In this document: piece by piece, positions 41,955 to 52,119 of the stretch
Position numbering within the stretch: the stretch's first letter is position 1
How the letters are laid out: each line of letters begins with the position of its first letter
DNA from: Odobenus rosmarus divergens
Taxonomy: Eukaryota > Chordata > Mammalia > Carnivora > Odobenidae
Length of the DNA: 64,000 nt
Reading direction: 5' to 3'
NCBI RefSeq assembly: GCF_000321225.1
Contig: NW_004450481.1
Coordinates: forward strand, 129,394-193,393
Notes under the pieces: model-generated
Database searches by the model: none
Seen by the model: only the letters and a program-made list of their open reading frames with translations
Told to the model about the DNA's origin: nothing
Program-made: the position numbers and the translations under genes

Positions 41955-42185
41955 TAAGGCAGGGTCTCTCACCCTGGTGCTACCAACCCTGGGGGCTCCA
42001 TCGTCATCTGGGGTGGGGACTGTCTTGTGCACTGCAGGGTACTGAGTAGCACCCGCAGCCTCAACCCACTTGATGCCAATAGCGACGCTTACCCCCCATT
42101 GTAACAACCCCAAATGTCTCCAGACATTGCCAAACATCCTCAGGGGTGCAGAATCACCTGACTCAGGCAAATGTCTTTGGACGGG
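41955..42185 (-). mobile_element. MER20 (hAT-Charlie), inverted
   Basis: GCAGGGTCTCTCACCCTGGT, GACTGTCTTGTGCACTGCAG, CCAATAGCGACGCTTACCC and AAATGTCTCCAGACATTGCC. Nearly full length on the minus strand. Confidence 0.88.
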
Positions 42186-42894
42186 CATGACAAGATCCCA
42201 CCTGAGACAAAGCCACAAAGAAGGAAACAACAGAACAGGGGACCCCAGGAGGTGACGTCAAAAGAGATCAGAGAAGGGGGCAGGGGCTTCTCAGGGGCCT
42301 AAGCGGAGAGGCCCAGAGGCGCAGGGGGAGGGGTTGCTTATGAGGGTCTCCCGGCCCCCAGGAGAGAAGCTCTCTTCAAATGAGGCCTGGCATTGGGGCC
42401 ACATACCTGCTCAGCTTGCACCCTAGACCCTGAGCAAGTCATGTGCTCTCTCCCAGCCTCAGTTTCCCCATCTGCAAAAGGGTGGGTCCTCCCGTGCACA
42501 GAGGTCCTCTGGATCCTCGGGGCTGCTGTCAGAGCACGAAGGGCTGGTGATAGGCTTTAAGAGAACCAAGGGGCTTTGCCCAGCGCCCCACGGCTGGTCC
42601 GTGAAGGAGGGCGGATTTGAGCCGGGTTCTGGCTTCCTGCCGCATCCCACTCCCTCCAGAGAGAAACCGTCGCTGTGCACGGAGGACCGTGGGAGGAAGA
42701 ACGCATCAGGCCAGAACAGGAGCATTGAGATGCCTCTGTCTGGGTGCACCTTTGCCCCGTGCCTCCTGCCAAAGTGCAGACGGCAAGCATGAGTCACTCT
42801 GCTGCCAAGGGACTTGTTTCCAAGAAGAAAATGACATGACATTGACAAAAAATAATGTCTTCCAAACCCAAGCCTTAAAATTATGTTGAATCAC
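42186..42894. other. intergenic single-copy sequence with one MIR
   Basis: A + strand MIR fragment at 42410-42490 (CCTGAGCAAGTCATGTGCTC, CCTCAGTTTCCCCATCTGCA). Otherwise unique; the 129-codon minus-strand frame has no recognisable features. Confidence 0.6.
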
Positions 42895-43350
42895 AAACTC
42901 CATCCATCAACAGATGAATGGAGGGGGGGAAAAGTTGTGTGTACATGCAGTGGAATATTATTCAGCCATAGAAAGCAATGAAGCTCTGATTCATGCTGTA
43001 ATGAATGTGGATGACCCACAAAAACATCGTGCTAAGAGAAAGAAGACAAACACAAAAAGCCACATACTGCATGATCCCACTTGTAGGAAACGTCCAGAAC
43101 AGGCAAATCCAGAGGGACAGAAGGCAGATTCACGGCTGCCAGGGACTGGGGGAGGGGGACGGAGCGTGACAGCTCATGGGGACGGGGTTTTCTTCCAGAG
43201 CCATGAAAACATTCTGGAACTGGACAGAGGTGGTGGTTGCACAACACAGTGAATGTACCAAATGCCACTGAATTTTCCACTTTAAAACGGCTAATTTTAT
43301 GTTATGTGAATTTCACCTCAATAAAAATACAAGGGTAAAAATAAAAAACA
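42895..43350 (+). mobile_element. L1M 3' end
   Basis: GCAGTGGAATATTATTCAGC, CATACTGCATGATCCCACTT, GGCTGCCAGGGACTGGGGGA, TGGTTGCACAACACAGTGAA and TATGTGAATTTCACCTCAAT. Ends AAAAATA-rich. Confidence 0.93.
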
Positions 43351-43421
43351 GAAGCCTGGAAAAATCCACCAATGCAAGCATTTGTCTATCCAGTTGGGGG
43401 TGGGAGCGGGCACACGGTTTT

Positions 43422-43476
43422 GTTGTTGTTGTTGTTTTGTTTGTTTTTTTGTTTGTTTTGGGTTTTTTTTTTTTTG
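43422..43476. repeat. GTT/T-rich low-complexity tract
   Basis: TTTTGTTGTTGTTGTTGTTT followed by T homopolymers. It marks the edge between the L1M and the single-copy block that follows. Confidence 0.9.
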
Positions 43477-43479
43477 CAG

Positions 43480-43960
43480 GGGAAGGGACAATGGAGTTGG
43501 GGGCCCAGCCTGGGGGTTCGGTGCACGGTCTTGGCCAATTTGCCAGCACTCCGGGGGCCGTCCTCGGGCTGGCGGGGGCGCCGGGCTCTGAAGGCTTTTC
43601 TGTCAGGGCTTTGAAAGGGGGCCAGGTTTTTCCCCCGGAGCCGAGCAGTCTTGGGCCTGTTGTTCTCAGCAATCTCGGGGCCGCGTGTTAGCAGGAAACA
43701 CAGCCAAGTAGGGCTTCCTGCGCGTCGGAGAGAGGAAGCTCCGTAATGTTCTGGAAGGCCGGGTTAAAAATAACCCCGGTATATAAAGACAGTAGAGGGT
43801 CCCCTCTCTCCCTCACTCGCGAGCAGGCTGGCTGGATGCAGGGCCAAGCAGGTGGTTTGGGGCCTCAGGCAGGCCAAACCCCCTGTCCTGAGCCGGGGGC
43901 TGGGGAACATCAGCCAAGTTCAGAGTCCCGACACTGCCTGGCTTCCAGAACTTAGAGTCA
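43480..43960 (+). promoter_or_regulatory. candidate promoter/enhancer with MEF2 site and TATA box
   Basis: Repeat-free block. At 43759-43779 a near-palindrome (CCGGGTTA, AAAA, TAACCCCGG) contains a perfect MEF2 consensus, TTAAAAATAA, at 43764-43773. It is followed within 7 bases by the TATA-type word TATATAAAG at 43780-43788. ETS-type words (CAGGAAAC near 43690 and GAGGAAGC near 43732) lie upstream. If transcription began about 30 bases after the TATA word it would start near 43810-43820. No exon or open frame is evident downstream, so this might be an enhancer or a non-coding RNA promoter. Confidence 0.4.
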
Positions 43961-44093
43961 GGGACACCGTGGGTGTTCCTGTTTTAATCACTTTTCTCTA
44001 GCAGGGAATACAAACCCCAGGCGTTATCAGGGGACAGGAACTCAGCTGAGCTGTGATTTTGGCTGTGCCGGGCTGTGACGTCCGCAGGTCACC
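43961..44093. other. intergenic single-copy sequence
   Basis: Nothing recognised. Confidence 0.45.
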
Positions 44094-44094
44094 C

Positions 44095-44220
44095 AGGCTG
44101 GGGGCACGACAGCCTGGGTTCGAATCCCGGCTCTGCCCCCTAACTCCGGGTCCCAATCTCCTCATCTGCAAAATGGGGCTATAACAGTAGCTCCTACCTC
44201 ATTGGAAACACTAAACACGG
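44095..44220 (+). mobile_element. MIR
   Basis: CAGCCTGGGTTCGAATCCCG, GCTCTGCCCCCTAACTCCGG, CATCTGCAAAATGGGGCTAT. The tRNA-related head and core are both clear. Confidence 0.9.
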
Positions 44221-44465
44221 ACAGCAGAAGCCCTAGTGCATGTTACATCGGGCTGAGCAATTACTGTGACTTCTTCTTATTTCAGGGCCTTTACCTCCCT
44301 GGGTCTGGTATCCATATATCATCTCATTTTACCTGCCCATCGGTTCTAGTTTCACCCCACCTCCCCCTCGCCCCCCGCTCCATAACGTGAAGATTGGCGT
44401 CACATGTTGTCACAGTGACACAACATCACATGGTCCAGTTGTCCCCGGAGTTTTTCTGAGCCTGG
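44221..44465. other. intergenic single-copy sequence
   Basis: Nothing recognised. Confidence 0.45.
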
Positions 44466-44678
44466 TTTTATTTTATTTTATTTTTTTAAGATTTTATTTA
44501 TTTATTTGACAGAGAGAGACACAGAGAGAGAGAGGGAACACAAGCAGGGGGAGAGGGAGAGGGAGAAGCAGGCTCTCCGAGGAGCAGGGAGCCCGATGCA
44601 GGGCTCGATCCCAGGACCCTGGGATCATGATCTGAGCCGAAGGCAGACGCCTAACGACTGAGCCACCCAGGCGCCCCT
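44466..44678 (-). mobile_element. Can-SINE, inverted
   Basis: TTTTATTTTATTTTTTTAAG tail complement, GAGGGAGAGGGAGAAGCAGG body, ending GAGCCACCCAGGCGCCCC. Target-site duplication not resolved. Confidence 0.95.
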
Positions 44679-44954
44679 CTTAATGTTCCATCCTTAACAA
44701 GTTAAACGTTCAGAGTTAGGAGGGTGCACCGGGTAGAGAGATGATTGTTGCCCTTAGTAGGCAGATTTTCCGTGCCCTGAGCTGGGCAAGGTCACCTTGT
44801 CCTAAAAGACTGTCATTGTCATCAGCACAGCAAGAGCAAAGACCTATTGCTGCCTGAATTTTAGGACAAAGCCCACGCCAGGGTTTGGGGCTTCTCACCC
44901 CGGGCTGAGCGGTATTGGTGCGACAACTGACCAACATCAAGAAGGAGAGAGGTG
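44679..44954. other. intergenic single-copy sequence
   Basis: No gene or repeat recognised. Confidence 0.45.
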
Positions 44955-45290
44955 ACCCTGACAGATCCCACACATATGATAAAGGATCACAAGAGCACAT
45001 TATAAACAACTTGATGCCAAGCAATTCCATGGCTCAGATGACACAGACGAGTTCCTTGAAAGATACAAACTCCCAAAGCTCACTCAAGAAGAAATAGATC
45101 ACCCGGATAGCCATACACCTATGAGAAAAATCGATGACGGGGTTGAAAACTTTCCCACAAAGAAAAATCCAGGTTTGGGCGGCATCACTGCTAAAACTTC
45201 CCGAAACACTTAGGGGAAGGAGTAATACCAGTCCTACACCAATGCTTTCGTGCAACTGGAAGAGGAGAGGAGGTTTCCCAACTCCTTCTC
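44955..45290 (+). mobile_element. L1 ORF2 internal fragment
   Basis: CATTATAAACAACTTGATGC, AGTTCCTTGAAAGATACAAA, CTCACTCAAGAAGAAATAGA, then AATCCAGGTTTGGGCGGCAT. This is the L1 ORF2 stretch leading to the reverse transcriptase, broken by stops and frameshifts. Confidence 0.82.
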
Positions 45291-45351
45291 CAGGGGAGCT
45301 GCTGTGGGGTGCGCTGGGGACTTCCCGCCGATCAGCAGAGCCCCGGGGGGG

Positions 45352-45387
45352 CCCCACCCCACCCCACCCCACCCCACCCCACCCCCA
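45352..45387. repeat. (CCCCA)7 minisatellite
   Basis: Seven CCCCA units directly after a CCCCGGGGGGG palindrome. The minus strand reads (TGGGG)7, a potential G-quadruplex. Confidence 0.97.
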
Positions 45388-45489
45388 GGACGTTTCCCTC
45401 AGCAGTGAGTGCAGAGCCCCACCGGGGCTCGGGGAAATGAAAGAAACGCTTGCTCTCCAGAAATCTGATCCAGACGTTCCAGTTCCCCT

Positions 45490-45735
45490 GAACGGCGCCT
45501 TTGTACCCTGAGCGTTGCCACAATTAGCGCCGACCCCGGCTGCGGCCTGCACATCGCGGCCGCCAGGGCTCTGAGGCCCCTTTCAGAAGGGACTGTTGTC
45601 CTCCACCAGCTATTTTTAACTGGCCAAAGGGGACTTGTTATGGGCTGCGAGTGCGCCGTGAGGGGGCCGTCTGTGCGGCCGAGGGACGTGGCAGGCCAGC
45701 CGGGGAGCTCGGGGTGCGCGGCAGCACCCTCAGGC
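45490..45735. promoter_or_regulatory. small CpG-island-like block with MEF2-type site
   Basis: I count about 21 CpGs in roughly 245 bp, about 66% GC, against a CpG-poor background. It includes a NotI-type word, GCGGCCGC. The MEF2 consensus CTATTTTTAA sits inside it at 45610-45619. At this length it just meets common CpG-island criteria. No transcript start or open frame is supported, so it may be a distal regulatory CpG cluster. Confidence 0.5.
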
Positions 45736-47049
45736 CTGGGCCACAGGGAACAGAGGCACCCAGCGGCCACTCTGGGCCTCAGTTTCCCCATCTGTCCAAT
45801 GGAGGCTTGAAGCCCATCAGGGGCTTCAACTCCAAAGTAGCACGAGGGCCAAGTTCCATCAACCAATCCTGGGGTCTCGCTTGGTCTGTCTCTGTGCCTC
45901 TGCCTCTGCCTGGCTCTCTCTGGTGCTCTCTTCATCTCTCTCTCTCTCCCCTGCTTTCGCTCGCTCTGATCACCCCCTTCGTGGGATGCGGTGCATTTCT
46001 GCCCTGCCTGAGCAGGGAGCCACTCTCTCCTCTAAGAACAAGATGCCCAGTCCTCCTGCCTCATTTTCTTTAATCAGAGAAAGTATCACTGCTTGGTCGG
46101 TCGAGCGATCGTACCCAAATCACCTCCCCGGAGCGCCCTGTGCGTGCCTGCCCCCTTGTTCCACTTTTCATCAGAGTGAGCAGACTTCTGTTCTGCTTGA
46201 ACTTCTCAGAACGAGCCTGTGTTCTCTCTGTGATTCAAGTTTCCTAATTAAACAAATAGATGCCCAGGCCCCCTCCGGGAAGAAGTTTCCCCTTCTTACC
46301 GAGAAGTCCTGGGGTGGGGGGGGGATGGTGAACTCCCAAGGGGTTGGGCTCCACTGCAAACCACCTACGGTGCAGCAGAACCTCCTGCTAATGCTCCTCC
46401 ACATTATGGAGCCGCAGAACCTCCTGCTTATGCTCCAAGCCCAGAGGGGAGACTGAGGCTCAGAAACGGGATGTCACTCCCCCCACCCAACAGGGTGGCT
46501 GTTCCGCTCCAGGAACAAGGCTTTGAACTAAAGCGTCTCCTATTATTGAGGTTCAAGCTCTTTCGTGTTCATCGCTTGGCCCCTGCATGCCGGGTCTGTG
46601 GGGGAGAGGGGCAGGCCCCTGCATGAAGGGTGGTAGGGTCACAGCCCATAAGGCTGCCTTGGCGGCAGGGGGCCGGGGGGAGTGCTGTCCAAGGAGTAGC
46701 CTTACCCCTGTTCCTTCCCTAGCACCCCACTCCAGGCGGGGGTTGGTCCCACGGTGGCTTTCCCATGCGCCCACCTTCCCCAGCTGTGATCTGAGCACCT
46801 TCAGCCCATAGATGGCATGTCCTTGGAAAGATCCCCTGGGCTCAGGGGTCACACAGATGGGTGTCAGAGTCCTAGCTGGCCATGCTGAGTCCTTGGGCAA
46901 GCTCCCTGACCCAACATCTGAAAGCACCTAGCACAGCTTGGGACAGAAGTTGTCCAGTGAAAAGTCCCTGCTCCCTGCTCTCAGCTGTTCCTGGGCTCTG
47001 ACCACAGACTTGGTAATACTGCACGTTTCCTCCTGGATGTGCCTTGCCT
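45736..47049. other. intergenic single-copy sequence (about 1.3 kb)
   Basis: MIR-like scraps at 45775-45810 (CCTCAGTTTCCCCATCTGTC), 46445-46520 and 46865-46960 lie in otherwise unique DNA. The duplicated phrase GCAGAACCTCCTGCT at 46375 and 46413 is a short local repeat. No gene is seen despite frames up to 191 codons. Confidence 0.5.
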
Positions 47050-47564
47050 GATTTTTTTTAAATCGTGGTGAAATATACATAATGTAAAATTTATCATTTT
47101 AACCATTTTAAAGTGTGCAATTCAGTGGCATTGAGTACATTCACAATATCCTATAACCATCATCACCTCTGTCTAGTTCCAGAACATCACCCCAAAGGAC
47201 ACCCCAGCCCCGTGAGCAGGCACTTCCCCTCCCCCTCCCCTGGACCCTGACAACTGCTAATCTGCTCGCTGTCTCCATGGATTGGGCTGCTCTGGACGTT
47301 TCACATACACGGGATCATGCACCGTGGGGCCTTTTGTGTCTGGCTTCCACTCAGCACGATGTTCTTAAGGTTCATCCGTGTTGTAGCGTGTGTTAGAGCT
47401 TCATCCCTTTTTCCGACTAATATTCCACTGGGTAGAGGGACCAGATTGTGTTTATCCCTTCATCAGCTGATGGACGTTTGGGTTCTTTCTACCTTTTGGC
47501 GATTGTGAATGGTGCTGCCATGAACATATGTGTTCGAGTATTTGCATAAACATGCCTGTTTTCA
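47050..47564 (-). mobile_element. L1M 3' end, inverted, part 1
   Basis: ATCGTGGTGAAATATACATA, CACAATATCCTATAACCATC, CACGATGTTCTTAAGGTTCA and ATGGTGCTGCCATGAACATA. A SINE interrupts it. Confidence 0.9.
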
Positions 47565-47720
47565 GGGGCGCCCGGGTGGCTCCGTCGGTTAAGTGTCTGA
47601 CTTCGGTTCAGGTCATGATCTCAGGGTCCTCCTTCTCCCTCTCCCACTCCCCCTGCTTGTGTGCTCTCTCTCTTTCTCTCTCTCTCTCAAATAAATGAAT
47701 AAAATATTTAAAAAAAAATA
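47565..47720 (+). mobile_element. Can-SINE with internal deletion
   Basis: Head GGGGCGCCCGGGTGGCTCCG. The body jumps from CATGATCTCAGGGTCC directly to the CT-rich block TCCTTCTCCCTCTCCC, missing about 50 bases. The flanks TAAACATGCCTGTTTTCA (47547-47564) and TAAACACCTGTTTTCA (about 47723-47738) are the target-site duplication in the L1M. Confidence 0.94.
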
Positions 47721-47815
47721 CCTAAACACCTGTTTTCATTTCTTTTGGGTAGATACCCACGGGTGGACTAGCTGGGTCATATGGACGCTCCACATTCACC
47801 TTCTTGAGGAATCCT
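47721..47815 (-). mobile_element. L1M 3' end, inverted, part 2
   Basis: The L1M resumes after the SINE: CACCTGTTTTCATTTCTTTT, GGGTAGATACCCACGGGTGG, TCATATGGACGCTCC. Confidence 0.88.
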
Positions 47816-48094
47816 GCCCCATTTTGACCCTGGCAGGAGTGAGCCCAGATTCTCCACGCCCCTGTGGACACAACTGCTGTGCATGGTGCCCCCACCACTG
47901 TCCTCCAGGAAAGACTCCCACACTTGCCAGATTCTCTCAGCCCGGGGCTTCCTCATCGGTGCATTGACGCTGGTGATATTGAAGGAGGTGACACAGGAAA
48001 AGCCTCCTGGCACCTGCTAGGACCTCAAGTCAAGGTAGTTGTTTTCCCATCTCCCCCACTCTCCCCGAGATGTCTGTTCTCTTCAGTGGCGGGT
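47816..48094. other. intergenic single-copy sequence
   Basis: Nothing recognised. Confidence 0.45.
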
Positions 48095-48262
48095 TCCCAG
48101 GGAAAACCCAGGACGCAGATAAACAATGGATAATTTTTTAGTACATCCCACACGATGAAAAATTTGGGATATACTTATACTTTAAAAATTGCTGTGTATC
48201 TGAAATCCAAATTCAACTGGGCATCCTGTGTGTTATCTGCTAACTCTGGTGGCCAGCCTTTG
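48095..48262. mobile_element. palindromic MER-type DNA transposon
   Basis: Left arm CAGATAAACAATGGATAATT, right arm ATTGCTGTGTATCTGAAATC then AACTGGGCATCCTGTG. The arms are inverted copies around a centre near 48155-48175. A non-autonomous element ending in the CTGGCAAC-type terminus. Similar copies lie at 49.0 and 59.2 kb. Confidence 0.65.
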
Positions 48263-48999
48263 TGACGTTTGCTTCTCACGGCCGGACAGAAATCCCCCCA
48301 GATCACAGCCAGACCAAAATCGAAGGCGACTCTGGGCATCTGGGGTCCCAAGCATCCAATCCACCTGGCCCATTTCAGGGACCCCCACTGGGACCTGAGC
48401 TGCTGAGATGTCTCCAATTCTCCACGGGTTCCTGGAGGGAAGGTCTGGTGACAAAGACTTTTGTTGAGACCCTGGGAAATCTTTGAAGGTCTGTGTCAGT
48501 CAGATGACAAATGATCTAAATTTGTCCCCAACCCCAGGCCGCCGGAAGGCCAGTGAGCAAAGGGGTGAGCATCCAGGGTAGCCCCGTGAAAAGACACCTC
48601 ACTGGGACCTGCCTCCTGGGGCACCGAGGTCTGATTCACACTTCCTTGTATTCAAATGGAGCCTGCCAGGGCCGGAAGCTCCTCTGTGAGGGGCAGGTCA
48701 GCCTGGACAGGCGACACTTTTCCCCTCGACTTTTCCCAGAACCTGGTCCCGGGCCCTACACGGGGCGTGAGGCTTGGGAGATGTCGGTCCCTGCCATATA
48801 AATGCAAAATGTACATGTCACCGTCCACCCCGGGACATGGCTTTGATGGAAAAAAGCCACCTTTTCCAGGGCTGGCTGATGCATCAGGGAAAAGAAACCC
48901 AGAGCTCTGGTACACTGAGGAGTCCACAGAAATAGAGAAGAAGAAAAAGAGCTTCTAAGGCAGAAAAAAAAAACATGTTTTTCTTACCTTAGGAGAGAA
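48263..48999. other. intergenic single-copy sequence
   Basis: About 0.7 kb without recognised repeats. No gene seen. Confidence 0.5.
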
Positions 49000-49190
49000 A
49001 AATGAAACAGGTAGGGCCTACAAAAATCCACTCAATGATTTTGTTTTTTTAAATGGGAGGAAAAAGGTCCCATTCCATGCAATATTTGGTACATATTTAC
49101 TCTAAAAATGTAATTTAACTGAAATTCAAATTTCACTGGGCATCCCATGTTTCATTTGCTAAATCTGGCAACCTGGTCTTTTCGGGACAG
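49000..49190. mobile_element. palindromic MER-type DNA transposon, second copy
   Basis: CCATTCCATGCAATATTTGG, GTAATTTAACTGAAATTCAA, TTTCACTGGGCATCCCATGT and GCTAAATCTGGCAACCTGG. Shares its right arm with 48180-48262. Confidence 0.7.
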
Positions 49191-49479
49191 TTGTTCTCAC
49201 AGCCGGGCAGAAACCTAAAGCAGAAGCAAACGTGCCTCGGGCCCCGGGATGTCATACCGTCGTAGCCCCGGCCTTCTCCCACAAAGACCAAGGGGGTCTC
49301 ATTACAGGCTTGCACCATGAAGGTGGGCCTCCTCCCCCCTGGACGCATCAAAGTGTGGCCGAATGTGGGGAGGGACACAGGGACACGTGTCTGGCATGTA
49401 CCCATTTCTTGTCTGAAAAACTGAGGCTCGGAAGAGGACGCAACCTGAGCAAGCTCTAGGCCGTGGCTCTCAAAACCAA
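49191..49479. other. intergenic with MIR scrap
   Basis: A minus-strand MIR-like phrase lies at 49405-49445 (TGTCTGAAAAACTGAGGCTC). The rest is unique. Confidence 0.5.
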
Positions 49480-49516
49480 AAAACAAAAAACAAACAAACA
49501 AACAAACAAAAAAACT
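49480..49516. repeat. (CAAA)n simple repeat
   Basis: CAAACAAACAAACAAACAAA-type run following AAAACCAAAAAACAAAAAA. Confidence 0.93.
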
Positions 49517-49599
49517 TGTTGGGGCAATGGTTTTGTCCCTTCTTGATGTCCTGGGCCCCCATGTGATGAACGTTGTAGACACATTAGTGTAGATAAATG

Positions 49600-51385
49600 T
49601 GCTGACAACTTGCCTTCAGTTTCAGGGGGTCCGTGGACCCTCCAAGGCTCCTACGAGACAGCATGAGGACCAGAGGCTTCCAAAATCAGACAAACTCCTG
49701 GTTCAGCCGAGGATCAGTCATGCCCCGTTTCCCCACCTCACTATGACCTGGTGGGCTCCACGTAGGGCCCGGCACATAGTAAGTCTTCAATCCATGTGCG
49801 TCTTCTCTCCAACCGCCCCTTGGCCCTGCATCCTCCTCCCCCACACACTGGGCTGGCCGTTTTAAACTCAAGACCTTTATATCTACTCCTGGAAGAAAAA
49901 AAAAGGGAAAAAAATCCCTCCTTACTACACATATTTCCAAAAACTGCCCTTTTGGTGGAAAAGTTTTTACGTCTTAAGAAAAACCTGATTGTTCGACCCA
50001 GGTCTGCAATAAATGTGTGGCTATTTTTAAGTGCCTGGGGACACACGCCTACAACCCCGGGAAAAGAAGAAGCCGTTTGTCTCCCCCTGCACGTCCAGAG
50101 TGGCCCCAGTGATGTGGTGTGGAGGGTGAGGGGCACGAGCCGTCAGCCTGCCAGGAGCACCAGGACCTTCCTAGAGTCTTCCGGAACATTCACCCCTCGG
50201 GTCATCAAAAATCCTATAGTCGGGGCCGTGCCTCAAAGTTCCAGCTCTGTGAGCTGTTGTTTTCTGTTTCATTTTTCCTCTTCTTCATTTTTTTTTCTTC
50301 TCTCAAATCACATTTGTTTTTCCACAATCGAAAGCACTCACACAGATCTCACCCTGGCCTCCAAACACACTGTTCTGACCAAGACGTGTAAACAACCACT
50401 CACACCCGCCCCGGACACCGCCCCCCGCAGCTGGGTGTTTGGGTGACTCTGGAAAAATCTTCTGGAGGGGAAAGAAAATAGGGAGTTTTCCAAAATTCGA
50501 CTCGGGACTTACGTAACCCAGAGTTTATGCAACCGGCCCCTGGAAACAGATCCAGCGGCCTCCTCCAACCGTGGAGGCTCACAAGGCAGGGCGGAGGCTG
50601 TGCTGGTGGAGGGAAGACGCGAGAAGGGAAAGTGCAGTTCTGGCAGGGATCCCTGACTCCTCCACGAGCGTGATAAGGGGAATGCGGACGGCCGCCGGGA
50701 GGCCAAGTGCATATTTGAAATATGTTGGCAAGGCCGAGTTCTTGTAAACGGCCACAGATCTCCCGTGGAAACGCCCGCCGCCCCCCCACCCCCCGCCAGC
50801 CACGAGCCACAGAGCCCCAGGCATATCTGGTGGATGCCCAAGGGGAGCCAGGATCTTTTAGCCACTTTGCAACAGGGGCTCCTTAATCGTCCCAGCGTCC
50901 TGGGGCAAGAGGGGGGGTTCCCCTCTGGCCCCAGATATCTTTCCCCAGCGTACAGGAAAGCAAAGCCACCCAGGGCCCGGAGAAGAGAGGTGACCGGTTC
51001 CAGGTCCATCTGTCCGACGCCGCATCCAGTCCTTGCAATATTTTCCTTAAAGACCACCTGCTCCCTCCTCCACCCCAGGGTGAACTTGGGAACCAGGACC
51101 CGAGAAATTTGAAAAGTGGGGATGACAACTGCTTCCCCCCGCCACTCGGAGGTAGGGGGAACGTCTCATTTCACAAAATGAAACCTGAGCATTTTTGCTC
51201 ACCCGCTGCCCCTGAGTCTGGTCCCAAAGGCGGCGGATAGGATGCTGTCGGGTCCGGTCTGGGCTGTGTGTTCAGGGTTTTCTGTGTGCAGACTCCATGG
51301 GTCACACCCTTAGGCAGCTGTGCTCTCTATCCTCTGGGGGTTGTTTTGCTTTCATGAGCAATGAATCAGTACGGCCACTCTGTCT
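49600..51385. promoter_or_regulatory. longest repeat-poor block; candidate regulatory sequence
   Basis: About 1.8 kb in which I recognise no interspersed repeat, unusual in this window. It contains a MEF2 consensus, CTATTTTTAA (50021-50030), a palindromic PAR-bZIP/NFIL3-type site, TTACGTAA (50509-50516), NFAT-like TTTTCC words near 50487, and a T-rich stretch at 50270-50310. Frames up to 216 codons cross it on both strands but have no recognisable domains. I do not call a gene. Confidence 0.35.
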
Positions 51386-51394
51386 GTATCTACT

Positions 51395-51575
51395 AAAGCT
51401 GTGACCCAGCAAGCCCACTCCTGGAGAAATAAATCCTTGTGTCCGCACAAAAAAGAAATGTAGCCTCATTATGCAGAATGCCCCCAAAGGGAAATGCAAG
51501 TGTCATCGATAAATGGATTGTGCTGTGTTAATGTGGTGAAATATTACGCACTGACGAAAAAGAAAAGGCCCCTGC
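51395..51575 (+). mobile_element. L1M 3' fragment
   Basis: GCTGTGACCCAGCAAGCCCA, CTCCTGGAGAAATAAATCC and GGTGAAATATTACGCACTGA. Confidence 0.72.
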
Positions 51576-52119
51576 TGCAGACCGAATGTGGGGGACCCCA
51601 GACATGAAATAGGGTACAATTGTGATTCCACGCCAGTGGCATCAGCAACAGGCAAACCCCATCTCTGGTGACAAGGGTTTGAGGCGCGACTTCCCTCATT
51701 AGCGGTGGGAGCCTCCACGGGGCTGATGTTCCCAAGTCTGGATCTGGGTGACGGTCACACCAGCAAAATCCACCAAGCTTACACCCTGACTGGCACACTC
51801 AGCTGTGTGCAAGCTTTCCCTTCATTTGAAAAGATCGAATGGGCATTTATTGAGCACCTAGTGCATGCGTGAAAGGGCCCGGGTGACGCAGACCTCAGCC
51901 CTCCCGCCACCTTGGAGGGAGCACCGGAGGGAAGACTTGATTCCTGACTTCTGGAGGGCAGAGGGATTCCACAAAGCCTTTGTTTTGGTCTCGCAGGTGG
52001 AACTGAAATGGATGGTGGCTGAGAGAGAAGGTCTGAAGGTCCCCATGCTCACAGGGGCCTCTTCCCTGCACAGGATGAGCCATCGTCGATGATGGTCGCC
52101 ACCAGGAGTGAGTGCTCCC
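51576..52119. other. intergenic single-copy sequence with old-repeat scrap
   Basis: 51840-51885 (GGGCATTTATTGAGCACCTA) is the opening of the unassigned ancient repeat. The rest appears unique. No gene seen. Confidence 0.5.

Noticed and set aside
43761..43776. GGGTTA / TAACCC as telomeric repeat remnant
   Set aside because: Only a single unit on each side, explained as a short dyad around the MEF2 consensus.
49796..50446. 216-codon + strand frame in the repeat-free block
   Set aside because: No domain, and it passes through a T-rich tract giving a Phe/Ser run. Conservation would be needed before calling it a gene.
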